From RAM1 sp050247515 (GTDB lineage Bacteria; Pseudomonadota; Gammaproteobacteria; Burkholderiales; Burkholderiaceae_C), in NCBI GenBank assembly GCA_050247515.1, contig JBFWUB010000020.1, forward strand, positions 12,957 through 76,956: a stretch of DNA of 64,000 nucleotides, read 5' to 3'. Made by a program: the position numbers and the translations under genes. The notes below the pieces were generated by a model, which was not told the origin of the DNA, did no database searches, and worked only from the letters and a program-made list of their open reading frames with translations. Within the stretch, counting starts at the first letter, position 1. Each line of letters starts with the position of its first letter. Positions 45,518 to 59,300 of the stretch are shown here, piece by piece.

Positions 45518-47299
45518 GTGTTGGTTTCCATGATGAGGGCATGTTGGCCCAGACAAGGCCGATGTGTCTGGGCCCTGCCCTTGATGGCCGCGTTGTCCCC
45601 GGCTGGCACATACGCGCAACCCCTGCCCACTGGCGCCGCCGCGACGGGCCCCTCCCCCGAACAAGCCATCCAGGAAGGCCTTCGCCGTCAGGAACAGCGC
45701 AACCGCGACCAGCAAAGAGCGGCGCAGCCCCAGGCTGATCAACTGGTGCCCCCCTTACCTGCAACGGCCCGCACTTTCCCGCAGGAGTCCACCTGCTTCA
45801 CCGTCAACGAACTGGCGTTGGGCGGCAAGGATGCCGGCCGCTTCGGCTGGCTGCTGGACGCCGCCCTGCCCTACCTGCGCCGCTGCGTGGGTGTGAAGGG
45901 GTTGAGCTTCATCGCTGCTGAAATGGACCAGAAGCTGCGCGACCTTGGCTTTGCCACCACTCGCGTGGCCTTGCCCGCGCAGAACCTGCGCACCGGCCAG
46001 CTGCTGGTACACATCGAGGCCGGCCGCGTGGCAAGCATCCGCGCCGTGCGGGTTGACGCAGCACCCGGCACGCCAGACCTGCAATGGGGCACCTGGCGCA
46101 ATGCTTTTCCCGTGGCGGCGGGCGACATCCTGAACGTGCGCGACCTGGAGCAAGGCGTGGAGAACATGAAGCGCCTGCCCAGCCAGGGCGTGGCCACCCG
46201 GCTGGAGCCGGGCGACGCGCCAGGCTCCAGCGTGCTGTACATCGAACGCAAGGGCGGCGCGCTGAAAGACCGCCTGCGCGGCGGCGTCACGCTGGACAAC
46301 TCCGGTGGCCCGAGCCTGGGTCGCACGCAGTTGTCGGCCAACCTTGCGTTTGACAACCCCGCAGGTCTGAACGATGTGGTGACCGTCAGCATGAACAGCA
46401 ACGCCGAGCAGCCAGGCAGCACGCACCGCAGCCAGAGCGCCGGCATCAGCTACAGCGTGCCCTGGGGGTACAACCTGCTGACGCTGAACGCCAGCAACAG
46501 CCGGTTTGCGCAGAAGGTGCAGGGCACCACGGTGCAATTCCTGTCCAGCGGCCGCAGCCAGAGCGCCGAAGCGCGGCTGCAGCGCACCGTCTGGCGCACG
46601 GCCAGCACCAAGGTCGGCATCCACGGCGCCGTGTCCACCCGCCGGGCCATCAGCTACCTGGACGATGTGGAAGTCGTCATCCAGCGCCGGCGCACCACCA
46701 GTGTGGAAACCGGTGTCAGCTACAAGCACCTGTTTGAACAATCCAGCCTGGAGCTGGACGCGAGCTACCGGCGCGGCATGCCCTGGCACGGCGCCCAGGA
46801 AGACTTTGAAACCGCGCAGGGCGGCGGGCTCACGCTGCGCCCCAAGGTGTGGACCTTCGGCGCCGCCTACGCCACCGACTTCAGCCTGGCCGCGCGGCCC
46901 GTGCAGTACAGCGCCAACCTGCGCGGTCAGCACACCCGCAACACCACGTTGTCGGTGGACCAGATGGCCATCGGCGGGCGCGCCAGCGTGCGCGGCTTCG
47001 ACGGCGACGCCGTGCTGCTGGCTGAGAACGGCATCACGCTGCGTAATGAATTCACCACGCCCGTCAAGCTGTGGGACGGCGTGGACACCACAGCCATGCT
47101 GGCCATCGACTACGGCCGCGTCTGGGGCCCCAGCGACATCCTGCTCACCGGCAAGAAGCTCGCCGGCCTGGCGCTGGGCCTGAAGGGCCGGCGCGGCGCC
47201 ACCCAGTTTGAGGCCACTCTGGCCACACCTCTTGCCCAACCCGAAGGCTTTGCCGTGCGGGACCTGAGCCTTTACCTCTCGCTGACCCAGGGCTTCTGA
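45518..47299 (+). CDS. TpsB/ShlB-type two-partner secretion outer-membrane transporter
   Basis: 593 residues from GTG 45518 (AGGGGGA seven to eight bases upstream; ATG 45530 is an alternative). Signal peptide ends near AGTYAQ. A Gln/Arg-rich linker helix (EQAIQEGLRRQEQRNRDQQR) is followed by a POTRA domain (ESTCFTVNEL; LRDLGFATTRVALPAQNL) and a 16-strand barrel with VDQMAIGGRASVRGFDG (the conserved L6 VRGF tip) and a C-terminal aromatic residue (SLYLSLTQGF). It exports the TpsA protein encoded one base downstream. Confidence 0.93.
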   Translation: MLVSMMRACWPRQGRCVWALPLMAALSPAGTYAQPLPTGAAATGPSPEQAIQEGLRRQEQRNRDQQRAAQPQADQLVPPLPATARTFPQESTCFTVNELALGGKDAGRFGWLLDAALPYLRRCVGVKGLSFIAAEMDQKLRDLGFATTRVALPAQNLRTGQLLVHIEAGRVASIRAVRVDAAPGTPDLQWGTWRNAFPVAAGDILNVRDLEQGVENMKRLPSQGVATRLEPGDAPGSSVLYIERKGGALKDRLRGGVTLDNSGGPSLGRTQLSANLAFDNPAGLNDVVTVSMNSNAEQPGSTHRSQSAGISYSVPWGYNLLTLNASNSRFAQKVQGTTVQFLSSGRSQSAEARLQRTVWRTASTKVGIHGAVSTRRAISYLDDVEVVIQRRRTTSVETGVSYKHLFEQSSLELDASYRRGMPWHGAQEDFETAQGGGLTLRPKVWTFGAAYATDFSLAARPVQYSANLRGQHTRNTTLSVDQMAIGGRASVRGFDGDAVLLAENGITLRNEFTTPVKLWDGVDTTAMLAIDYGRVWGPSDILLTGKKLAGLALGLKGRRGATQFEATLATPLAQPEGFAVRDLSLYLSLTQGF

Positions 47300-47300
47300 C

Positions 47301-50300
47301 ATGCACCTCCGTACCCGCGCGATCCTGAACCGATTGGCATGCCGCCTGAGTGCAGCCGACCACGAACTGCAGCGCCAACTGGCGTTGCCCCCGGACTTGT
47401 CCGCGCCGCGCCACGGGCTTCGCCGGCTGGCGCGGGTGTTCACCGCCGTGTTCATCGCGCAGACCCTGCTGGCGGGAACGCCCGCTCACGCCCAGGTCAC
47501 CTCTGCCGCGGACGCTCCAGCGGGCCAGAAGCCCCTGATTGACGCCGCAGCCAACGGCACCCCGATCGTGCTGATCGCGCCGCCCAGCAAAGCGGGTGTC
47601 AGCCGCAACCAGTACGAGCAGCTCAACGTCGGCCCCAAAGGTCTGATCCTGAACAACAGCACCGGCAACGCGCAGACGCAGATCGGTGGCTGGATCAAAG
47701 GCAACCTGCAGCTTGGCTTGACGCCAGCCCGGATCATCCTGAACGAAGTCACCGGTGCCAACGCCAGCCAGCTGCGCGGCACGATTGAAGTGGGCGGCCA
47801 AAAGGCAGACCTCGTCATTGCCAACCCCAATGGCATCACCTGCGACGGCTGTGGCTTCCTCAACAGCGACCGCGCCACGCTCACCACCGGCACGCCGCGT
47901 TTCGGCACGGACGGCGCGGTCAGCGGCTTTGACGTGCGCCAGGGCGTGGTCCAGATCGGTCCGGACGGGCTGAACGCGACCGAGCAGCAGCAACTGGAGC
48001 TGCACGCCCGTGGCCTGGTGATCGAGGGTGAGGTCTATTCGCGGAACCTGCAGGCCGTGATCGGCGCCAACCAGGTCGTGTACGGCACGCTGCATGCACT
48101 GCCGCAGGCCACAGCGCAAGACGGCACGGGCGAGGCGCCGCGCTTCGCGGTGGACATCAAGGCCCTGGGCGGCATGTATGCCGGGCAGATCTACCTGATC
48201 GCCACGGACAAAGGGCTGGGCGTGAACAGCACGGGCCGCGCCGCCACGCTGGCGGGCAACCTGGTGCTGTCAGCCAACGGCGACCTGACGCTCAAAGACA
48301 CCTATTCATCGGGCAATGCCCAACTCACGTCCACCGGCAAAACCGCGTTGACGGGCCAGACCGTGGCCGACGGTGGGGTGACGATTGAATCTGCGCAGCA
48401 ACTGACGAACAGCGGCGCGATGCAGGCACCCACGCTGCAGCTGAATGCGCCTGCCCTGCACAACAGCGGCAGCATCCATCAGACCGCGCCGGGCGCCAAC
48501 CTGGCGCTGGCCTTGCCTGGTGGCTTGCAGAACAGCGGCCAGATCTACACACCCGGCAACCTGACCGTGCAAGCCGGCGCAGTCAGCAGCAGCGGCGCCA
48601 GCAACACCGCGACAGGCCAACTGACAGCCGGTGGCTCGCTGCAGATCGCAGCCACCAGCCTGCAACTGACCGGGCAGCAACTGGCCGCCAACGGCAGCAT
48701 CACGGTGCAGGCGCAAACGCTGAGCGCGACCGACGGCAGCATGAACGCGGGCGGCAACGTGGCGCTGGACGCCAGTGGCAGGCTGGACGTTACTGGAACG
48801 ACTGTCTCTGCAAACGGGCAAACGCGCCTGGCCGGCAGCGAAATCGCGCTGGAGCGCGCGCGGATTGCGGCGGTGGGCAATGTACAGATCACCAGCCCAG
48901 GCCTGGTCATGGCGAACACGGCAGACATCAGCAGCAACGCCAACCTGAGCGTGCAGGGCAGCCGGGTGGATGTCAGCGCGGCCACCATGACGGCCGTGGT
49001 CACGGCCAGCATCAAGGCCGACGGCGACATCAAGCTGGACGGCAGCCAGCTTGCAGCGGGCCAGCGCGTGGAGCTGGTGGGCCAAGGCATCAGCACGCCT
49101 GGCGCCACGGTGACCGCAGACAGGATCACCATCGACGCAGGCGCGGGCGCCCTGACCAACCTCGGCGGCAAGATCCTGGCCAGCTCCGCCGAAGGTGATG
49201 CGCTCACGGTCAACGCCACCGGCATCACCAACCAGGGCGGCGAGCTGCGCGCCAACGGCGGGCTGACGCTGGACGCCCGCGGCGGCGTGATCGACAACAC
49301 CGCAGGCGTCATCGCCGGCACCACCGGCGCGTTGACCCACCTGGGCGGGCTGACCAACAAGGGCGGCATCCTCCATACGCAAAGCGACCTGGCCATCACC
49401 AGCACCGCCTTGGACAACAGCGGGGGTGCCATCGTCACGGCCGGCGCCCTGACGGTCAGCACGCCGGGCCAGACCATCAACAACACCAAGGGCCTGATGC
49501 AGGCCGGCGGCGCGGTCAGCCTGGACAGCGGCGGCGCGGACCTGAAAAACGCCGATGGCGCCGTCGTGTCAGGCACAGCCCTGACGGTCAACGCCAATAC
49601 GGTGGACACGGCGGCAGGCACGCTGGCTGCAGGCACCGACATGACGGTGACGGCGGGCCATCTGCGTGCAGGCAGCGCCAAGCTGGGCAGCGGCGGCGCG
49701 ATGAACATCACGGCCAGTGGCAATGCCGACCTGGGCACCGCGGAGATGGGTGCGGGTGGTGACCTGGCAATTCAGGCCGGCACCGTGCAGGCCACCGGCG
49801 CCAACGTGGCCGGCAATGCCAATGCGCAGGTCACCGGCGGCAGCATCACCGGCGGCAACTGGTCGGCGCAGGGCAACCTGTCGGCCACCAGCGCGGGCGT
49901 TCTCAACGTGGCCGGCGGCAGCCTGCTGGCGGGCGGCAACCTCATGGCGCAGGGCCAGGGCATCATCACAGACGGCGCCAGAGTCGCCGGCCAGGAAGTC
50001 ACCCTGGATGCGGGCACGGGCGCTGTGAGCAACGTGGGCGGCCAGATCCATGCCAGGGGCAGCCTGCAGGTGCAGGCCAGCCAGCTGGTCAACCGCGGCG
50101 GCACGGTATCCACCGGTGGCGCGCTGGCGCTGCGGGGCGCGGCACTTGAGAACCACGCGGGCACGATCCAGGCCTCCGGCAACCTGACCATCCACACGGC
50201 AGGCCAGGCACTGGACAACACCGCGGGCAAGATCATCTCGGGCGGCAACACGACCGTACAAGCGGGAGCCCTCAGCAACAGCGGCGGCACGATCAGCGCG

Positions 50301-53300
50301 GGCGGCACGGCCCATGTTCAAGCCGCAGCCCTGAACACCGCCCAGGGCCAGATCAGCGGCACCCGCCAGCTGGACATCCTGGTGACCCAGCGCCTGGCTG
50401 CCGTTGGCGCCACGCTGGGCACACAAGGCAAGTTCACGGCGAGCGCGGGCGAGATCGACGCCCAGGCGGCAACGATGACGGCTGGCGAAACCCTCAGCGC
50501 CACCGCAGCGGGCGGCGCCGATGTACGCGGCGCCACGGTCAAATCGCTGCAGGCACTGAGCTTGCAGACAGGCGCCGCGCTGGCGGCGGACGGCGCGGTC
50601 ATCCGCTCGGGCGAGACGGTGCAAATCACCGGGCAAGGCATCGGCGCGGGTGCGGCGCAAATCGGCGCCGTGGGTCAGGTCACGCTCAACGCGGGCGCGG
50701 GCGACTTCACGGCGCCTGGCGTGCTGGTGCAAAGCGAGAACGCCAGCATCAGCCTGGGCGCTGCGGCCGTCAACGTGGCGGGCCATGCCGCGGGCGGGCC
50801 ATCCCCCACGGGATTGCTGGCTGGCCACGGCATTGAGGTCACCGCCACGGGCGCCGTGGACCTCTCGGGGGCTGCCACCCATGCTGCCGCCGGTGTCACC
50901 ATCACCGCGCAAGGCAGCATCACCAACAACGCCGGCCAGATCATCGCGGGCAACGAGGCCAGCCTGAGTGGCGCCTTCCTGAACAACCAGGGCGGCATGA
51001 TCGACGCCAACGGCCCCATTGACGTCAGCGTCACCACCGGTCAGGTCAACAACGACCAGGGCCGCATCAGCACGCGCGACGTGCTGACCATGAGCACGCC
51101 CACGGGCGGTGCCGCAGGCCCGCTGACCCGTCTGACCAACGCAGGCGGCGTCATCGAAACCGCCGGCGCGCTGAACGCGCAGCTGCAGAACTTCAACAAC
51201 GAAGGCGGCAGCGTCGTCGCGCTGGCGGGGCTGGCCATCAGTGGTGGCCCGGTCAACAACACCGACGGCCGCCTGGCGTCCCAAGGCAACGTCAGCGTCG
51301 ACACGCAAGGCGGCGCGTTCGCGGGCAACAACGGCAAGGTTATCAGCGCACAAGGCAACATCACGCTCACGGCGGGTGCCACCACGCTGAACAACGCCAC
51401 CGTGACCAGCGGTGGCAACACCGCGCTGAGCACCACCAACCTGCAGGCCAGCCACGTGACACTGGCGGCGGGCGGCAACGCGACCGTCACGGCCGATCAA
51501 GGCATTGACGTGGGTGGCGGCAGCGTCAGCGCGCAAACCATCAGCCTGGACGCAGGCAGCGGCGTACTGAACAACGCGTCCGGCAACCTGACGGCCCGCG
51601 CCGCCACGGGCACGGCCATGATGTTGCAAAGCCAGGGCCTGGCCAATGACGGCGGCACGATCGCATCCAACGCCGAGCTGAGCATCAACGCCGGTGCGGG
51701 CAGCTTGAGCAACGCGGCGGGCCAGATTCTGGCGGTGGGCGCGGCCGACATCCGCTCGACGGGGCTGAACAATGTGGCCGGTACCACCGCCTCCAATGGC
51801 AACTTGACGATCAACGCGGCCCAGGCCCACGCGAACGCCGCCACGGACAGCACGGGCGGCACGATCCAAAGCGGCCAGAGCATCACGTTGGCGGCAGGCA
51901 CCACCACGTTGACCAACGCCACGGTCACCAGCGGCGGCAACACCACGCTGAACACCGCCGAACTGCAGGCCAGCCAGGCGCGCATCAACGCGCTGGGCGA
52001 CTTCAGCGCCACGGCCACCGGCGCCGTGACGGCCGACCGTGTGACCCTGGCGGCCGGCGGCAGCGCGGTCATCACGGCCGCGCAAGGCATGGACGTCAAC
52101 CGGGGCAGCGTCAGCGCGCAAAGCATCAACCTGGACGCGGGCAGCGGCGAACTGAACAATGCCGCAGGGGCCATCCTGGCTGTGGGCGCAGCCGACATAC
52201 GCTCGACGGGCCTTTACAACGTGGGCGGCACCATCGCCTCCAACGGCAACCTGACGATCAACGCGGCCCAGGCCCACGCGAACGCCGCCACGGACAGCAC
52301 CGGCGGCACGCTGCAAAGCGGCCAGAACATCACGCTGACGGCGGGCGCCACCACCTTGACCAACGCCACCGTCACCAGCGGCGGCAACACCACGTTCAAC
52401 ACAGCAGCGCTGCAAGCCGATCAGGCGCGCATCAATGTTCAAGGCAACTTCAGCGCAACGTCCAGCGCAGCAGTGACCGCGCAGCAGCTGGCCCTGGCGG
52501 CGGGCGGCAGCGCCGCCATCACGGCCGCTCAAGGCATGGACCTCAGCCAGGCAAGCGTCAGCGCCCAGACGATCACCATGAACGCGGGTGGCGTGCTGAA
52601 CAACACCACAGGCAACCTGATCGCCAGCGCCACCACCGGCACGGCCCTCACCCTGCAGAGCCAGGGTTTGGTCAATGACCAGGGCACTATCGCCTCGAAT
52701 GCGGGCCTGAGCATCAACGCGAACGCGGGCAGCATCAGCAACACCGCCGGCCGCGTGCTGGCACTGGGCGCGGCTGACGTGCGGTCCACCGGCCTTGCCA
52801 ACGTGGGCGGCACCATTGCCTCCAACGGCGACCTGACGATCGATGCGGCGCAGGCCCACGCGAACGCCGCTACCGACAGCACGGGCGGTACGCTGCAAAG
52901 CGGCCAGAACATCACGTTGACGGCTGGCAGCACGACGCTAACCAACGCCACCGTCACCAGCGGCGGCAACACCACGCTGAACACCGGTGCCCTGCAGGCC
53001 AGCCAGGCCCGCATCAACGCAGGGGGCAATTTCACCGCCACTTCCAGCGGCGCGGTGACGGCGGACCAGGTGGCCCTGGCGACCAGCGGCAGCGCGGCCA
53101 TCATGGCGGCTCAGGGAATCGACGTCAATCGCGGCACGGTGAGTGCACAGGCCATCAACCTTGACGCCGGTACTGGCGCGCTGAACAACAACGCTGGCAG
53201 CATCCTGGCCGTGGGTACGGCCGACATCCGCTCAACTGGCCTGTACAACGTGGGCGGCACCATCGCGTCCAACGGGAACCTGACGATCCATGCGGCGCAG

Positions 53301-56300
53301 GCAAATGCCAGCGCTGCGGCCGACAGCACGGGCGGCACCCTGCAAAGCGGCCAGAACATCACCCTGACGGCAGGCGCCACGACGTTGGCCGACGCCACCG
53401 TCACCAGCGGCGACAACACCACGCTGAACACGGCCGACCTTCAGGCCAGCCAGGCGCGCATCAACGTGCTGGGCGACTTCAACGCCACGTCTACCGGGGC
53501 GGTGACGGCTGACCGGGTCGCCTTGGCGGCCGGTGGCAGCGCTGTCATCACGGCCGCGCAAGGCATGGACGTCAACCGTGGCAGCGTCAGTGCACAGACC
53601 ATCGGCCTGGACGCCGGCAGCGGCGCCCTGAACAACAACGTCGGCAACATTCTGGCGGTGGGTGCAGCCGACATCCGCTCCACCGGTTTGTACAACGTGG
53701 GCGGGACCATTGCGTCCAACGGCAACCTGACGATCAACGCGGCCCAGGCACATGCCAATGCCGCCACCGACAGCACGGGCGGCACGCTGCAAAGCGGCCA
53801 GAACATCACGCTGACGGCCGGCGCCACCACGCTGACCAACGCCACCGTGACCAGCGGAGGCAACACCACGCTGAACACAGCACAGCTGCAAGCCAATCAG
53901 GCCCGCATCAACGCCCTGGGCAACTTCAGCGCGACGTCCAGCGCAGCGGTGACCGCGCAGCAGCTGGCCCTGGCGGCGGGCGACGGCGCCACGATCACGG
54001 CTACACAGGGCATCGACCTCAGCCAGGGCAGCGTCAGTGCGCAGACCATCGCCCTGAACGCAGGAGGTGCCCTGAACAACACGGGGGGCTACCTGCACGC
54101 GGGCGCAACCACGGGAACCGCCCTCACCTCGCAAAGCCAGGGTTTGGTCAACGACCAGGGCACCATCACCTCCAAGGCCGGTCTGAGCATCCAGGCGAAC
54201 ACGGGCAGCGTCAGCAACGCCGCCGGCCGCATACTGGCGCTCGGCGCCGCCGATGTAGGGTCAACAGGACTGAACAACGCAGCCGGCACCATCGCCTCCA
54301 ACGGCGACCTGACCCTCAACACTGTCCAGGCCCACGCCAACGCCGCCACAGACAGCACGGGCGGCACGCTGCAAAGCGGCCAGAACATCGCGTTGACGGC
54401 AGGCAGCACCACCTTGACCAACGCCACGGTCACCAGCGGCGGCAATACCGCCTTTGCGACGGGCGCCTTGCAAGCCAGCCAGGCCCGCATCAACGCGCAG
54501 GGCAACTTCACCGCCACCTCCAGCGCTGCGGTCACGGCTGACCGTCTGGCCTTGGCGGCGGGCGGCAACGTGGCCATCACCGCGACGCAAGGCATTGACG
54601 TCAACCGCGGCACGGTCAGCGCCCAGACCGTGAACCTGAACGCCGGCAGCGGGACGCTGAACAACAATGCAGGCAGCATCCAGGCGGTGGACGCGCTGGA
54701 CATCCGATCCACCGGCCTGAACAACCGCGCCGGGACCATCGCCTCCAATGGCGACCTGACGATCAACGCGGCGCTGGCCAACGCCATCGCCACGCTGGAC
54801 AGTACCGATGGCGCCATCCGCAGCGCCCAGGCCATCACCCTGACTGCGGGCGCCACCACCTTGACCAACGCCACGGTGACCAGCGGCGGCAATATGACGC
54901 TGAACACCGGCGACCTGCAGGCCAGCCAGGCCCGCATCAACGTCGGGGGCAATCTCACCGCCACCGCCAGTGGCGCCCTGAACAACAACGCCGGCAGCAT
55001 TCTGGTCACGGGCGCGGCCGACATCCGCTCGACCGGCCTGACCAACGTGGACGGCAACATTGCCTCCAACGGTGCGCTGACCATCAACGCAGCCCAGGCC
55101 AACGCCGCGACCGAAACGAACAACACGCGCGGCACGATCCGCAGCGCCCAGGCCAGCGTCATGCTCACCACGGGCGCGCTGGACAACACCCGGGCCGACA
55201 TCTCGGCGGGCAACGACGTACAGGTCACAGCCGCTGGCGCCCTGACCAACGACCAGGCCTGTATCGTCGCCGGCCGCGATGCAACGGTCAGCGCCAGCGC
55301 TATAGGCAACACATCGGGCCTGATCGCGGGCAACCGCAACGCAACACTGACCGCGGGCGCAGGCGGCGTGACAAACACCAGTGGAACCATCCAGGGCGCA
55401 AGCGACCTGGCCGTCACCTCGGCAGGCGACGTGGCCAACACCAGCGGCCAGTTGCTGGCGGGCCACCAACTGGCCCTGAGCAGCGGTGCCCTGACCAACA
55501 GCCAGGGCCAGATCGGCGCGCAGACCGGCAGCGTGACGCTGACTGTGACCTCCTACACCAACACCGGCGGCAGCGTGGTGGCGGGTGGCCCCCTGAGCCT
55601 GGACACCCAGGGCGGCGCACTGACAGCCAACGGATCGACGTTCGACAGCGGCGCGGACATGACGCTGCGCGCGGGCGCGGCCCAGCTCAACGATGCGGCC
55701 ATCACGTCCAGTGGCTCCATCAACGCGCAAACCACAAGCCTGCAAGCCAACCGGGCCAACGTGCAGGCGGCAGGCAACCTGACGGCCACGGCGGGGGCTG
55801 GGGCTGGGGCTTTCAACGCCGCCAACAGCACCTGGCAGGCAGGCCAGACCGTCGCTCTCACGGGCGGCGCTGTTGCCGTGGCCGACGCCACGGTCTCGGC
55901 CAACTCCACAGTTGCCGTCACCGGCGCCAGCGTGGACGCCACGCGCGCCAGCATCACCAGCCCGGGCGACGTGAGCGTGGTGGCCACCAGCGGCGCGCTG
56001 AACATCACCCACGCCAGCCTGCTGGCGGGCCGCGACCTGACGGCGACCGGCACCGGCGCGGGCACCACCACCGGTGCACAAGCCCTGGCCGGGCGCGACC
56101 TGACCCTGGGCAACGGCACGGCATTTGACTTTGCCGCGGCCGGCCTGCAATACCAGTTTGGCCGCGACCTGACGGTGCGCGCGCAAGGCATCAGCACGGC
56201 CGGCCAGCAAGTGTCCGCGCGCAACCTGACGCTGGACGCGGGCAGCGGCCCGCTGAACAACCAGGGTGGCACCCTGCAAGCCACAGAAACCCTGACAGCC

Positions 56301-59300
56301 AGCGCCACGGGCCTGAACAACCAGAACGGCGTGATCGCGGCCAATGGCGCTGTCACCGCCAGCGCAGGCACGGGCACCCTGAACAACGCGGGCGGCCAGA
56401 TCTACAGCACGCAAGGCGCCACCAGCGTGAGCGGCGCCACCATAGACAACGCCACCGGCACGGTGAGCGCCGCCACCGACGTCAGCATCACCGGCGGCAC
56501 GCTGAACAACACGGGCAATACCATCGCAGCAGGCCGCAACCTCACGGCCACCCTGAGCGGCGCGGTGAACAACGCAGGTGGGCGGCTGATCGCCAACACC
56601 GGCGCGGCCAGCGTCACCGCCAACGGCATAGACAACCAGGGCGGCAGCATCTCGGGCGCGACCAACACCACCGCCGACGCAGGCAGCGGCACCCTGAGCA
56701 ACACAGGCGGCCTGGTCACCGGCCAGAACGTGAGCATTGGCGGCGCGGTGAACAACGCCACCGGCGTCATCTCCGGCAGCAACGCGGTCAGCATGACCAC
56801 GCGCGCCATCCACAACGATGGCGGCGTCATCGAATCGGGTGAGGGCGGCATCAGCATCAACACCCAGGGCCACACGCTGACCAACACGAACAGCGGCACC
56901 ACGCGCGGCATCGTCAGCCAGGGCAACATCGCCATCGCGGCGGGCGACATCAACAACCAGTTGGGCTACATCGGCGCCAACGGCAGCCTGAACATCACGC
57001 AGTCCAGCACCATCCACAACCAGGGCGGCACGCTGCTGGGCCTGGGTGGGGTCTCGGTCACCACCGGCACGCTGAACAACCAGGGTGGCAGCATCCTGGG
57101 TGGCGTGGATGTGAGCGTCAACGCAGGCACGGTGAATAACGCAAGTTCCGGCACGATCTACGCCGGGCGCGACCTGACCGTCAACGCAGGCAGCATCGAC
57201 AACGGCAATACTCAAAACGGCAGCTACACCACCGGCCTTCTGGCCGGGCGCAATGCCAGCATCACGGCAGCCACGATCACCAACGCCAGCGGCGCCATCG
57301 TGGCCCTGGGTGACGCCACCGTGCGCGCCAGCAGCAGCCTGAACAACACCCAGGGCCAGATCTCGGGCAACACCGTCACGATCCAGACCCCGAGCCTGAC
57401 CAACACGGCCGGCCGTGCCGACGCGCAGCAGCGCATGACGGTGCAAGTGCCGCACTTCAGCGCCGACGGCGTGCTGGCCAGCAACGGTGCGATGAACCTG
57501 GAATTGCAGGGCAACTACGTGAACACCGGCGTGGTCAGCGCCAGCGGCGACCTGAACATCAGCACCACGGGCAGCTACACCAACCTGAACCGGGTGAGCG
57601 CGCAGAACAGCCTGAGCCTGACGGCAGCAGGCATCGACAACGCGGCGGGCGCCACCATCGACTCGCAACGCACCACGCTGAACGCCGGTGGCGGCACCCT
57701 CAACAACGCCGGCCTGATCAACAGCACGGCCGGCCAGACCAGCATCACCGCCGGCACCCTGAACAACACGGGGCGCATCTACGGCGACAGCATTGCGCTG
57801 AACGCCAACGTGAACAACAGCGCGGCCGCAGGCGCAGGCGCGGCCATCGCCACGCGTGGCGGCAACGTCACGATCAACGGCGCGCTGAACAACTCCGACG
57901 ACGCCCTGGTGCTGAGCCTGGGCAGCATCCAGATCAACGGCAGCGCGCGCAACGACGGCTCCACGATCAACGCGATGGGCAACGTGACCATCACCGGCGC
58001 GCTGACCAACACCCATGTGGGCCTGCAAACCGGCAGCCAGACACGCACGGAACCGGCGCACGCGGTGTACATCACCCCCAGCGGCAGCACCACCCGGTAC
58101 AACGTGGCTGACCTGGCCTGGACGGGCCACACGGGGGGCCACTGGGTACTGCCCAGCACCACGTACCCACTGGGCACCTTCGGCGCCGACCCCAAGCCGG
58201 CGGCCACCTGGTGCGGGCTGGACGGCAACGGCGGCGAAGGCGGCAACTGGGTCTGCGGCTACAACTACGGTACCAGCGACCCCATCTGGGCGCTGATGCG
58301 CGTGGCCAGCCCCGGCGCGGGCCCTGCCTTCCCGGGCCACTGCATGGACTATGGCGGCGAAAGCGGCAACATCCAGCGCAACACCACCGGCGTGTGTGCG
58401 GACCTGTGGGCCGGCTACGACGCCCACCAGGCCAGCCTGGCCAACGCCTACACCCAGCTGGACGCGGCCATCGCCGCCTTCAACAACGACCTGAACAACC
58501 GCACGCTGATCGACTGGTACGAAACCACGATCACGGGCACGACCATCACCGAGACGACCGCGGTCCCCGGCCGGGCGGCCAAGGTACTGGCGGGGGGCAA
58601 CATCCACATCGGTGGCGGCAGCAACATCGACAGCGTGATCGTGGCCGGGGGCAGCCTCAACGGCGGCGCCATGAACAACATCGCCAGCCAGGGCACACGC
58701 CAGACCAGCGCCACCGGCTACCAGGTGTTCAGCCACCGCACCTGGAGCGGCGGTTTCAGCAGCAGCTACGGGCGCGAAACCAGCGCGCCGCAGCCCATCG
58801 CCGACGCACCGGTCACGCAAACCCTCACCCTGCCCGTCCTGCAATACCAAAGCAGCGGCAGCCCCGCGGCACCGGGCGCAGGCGGCAACAGCAGCCCGGT
58901 GGGCGGCGCTGCGGCCAGCGTGGTGGGCGTGGGCCGCAGCATTGGTACGGCGCGCAACGCCGACCCCACAGGCACGGCCAATGCAGCCGTGCAGACCGGC
59001 ACCCCGAGCACGGAAACAGGCGCCGCCGTGCAGGTCAACACCGCTACCACGGCCCAGGCGCAAAGCGCCCCGGCGGTGAATGGCGTGCAAGCTGCCGGCG
59101 GCGACACTGTAGCGACCGGCGCGGGCAACACGCTCACGGGCAACACCCCCACGGGCCATACCACCGTCACCACGGGCACGGGAGCAGCCCCCACGGCGGG
59201 TGGCAGCGTCACTGCAGGCGCCAACCCAACCGGCAACACGACCGTCACCACGGGCGCCAACCCCACGGGCAGCACCGCGCTGACCGCTGCGGCAGGCAAC

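Noticed and set aside
47301..47500. Extended signal peptide region (ESPR) in TpsA
   Set aside because: The N-terminus is long, but the conserved ESPR sequence seen in many TpsA proteins is not recognisable; only an ordinary hydrophobic core with a PAHAQ site can be supported.
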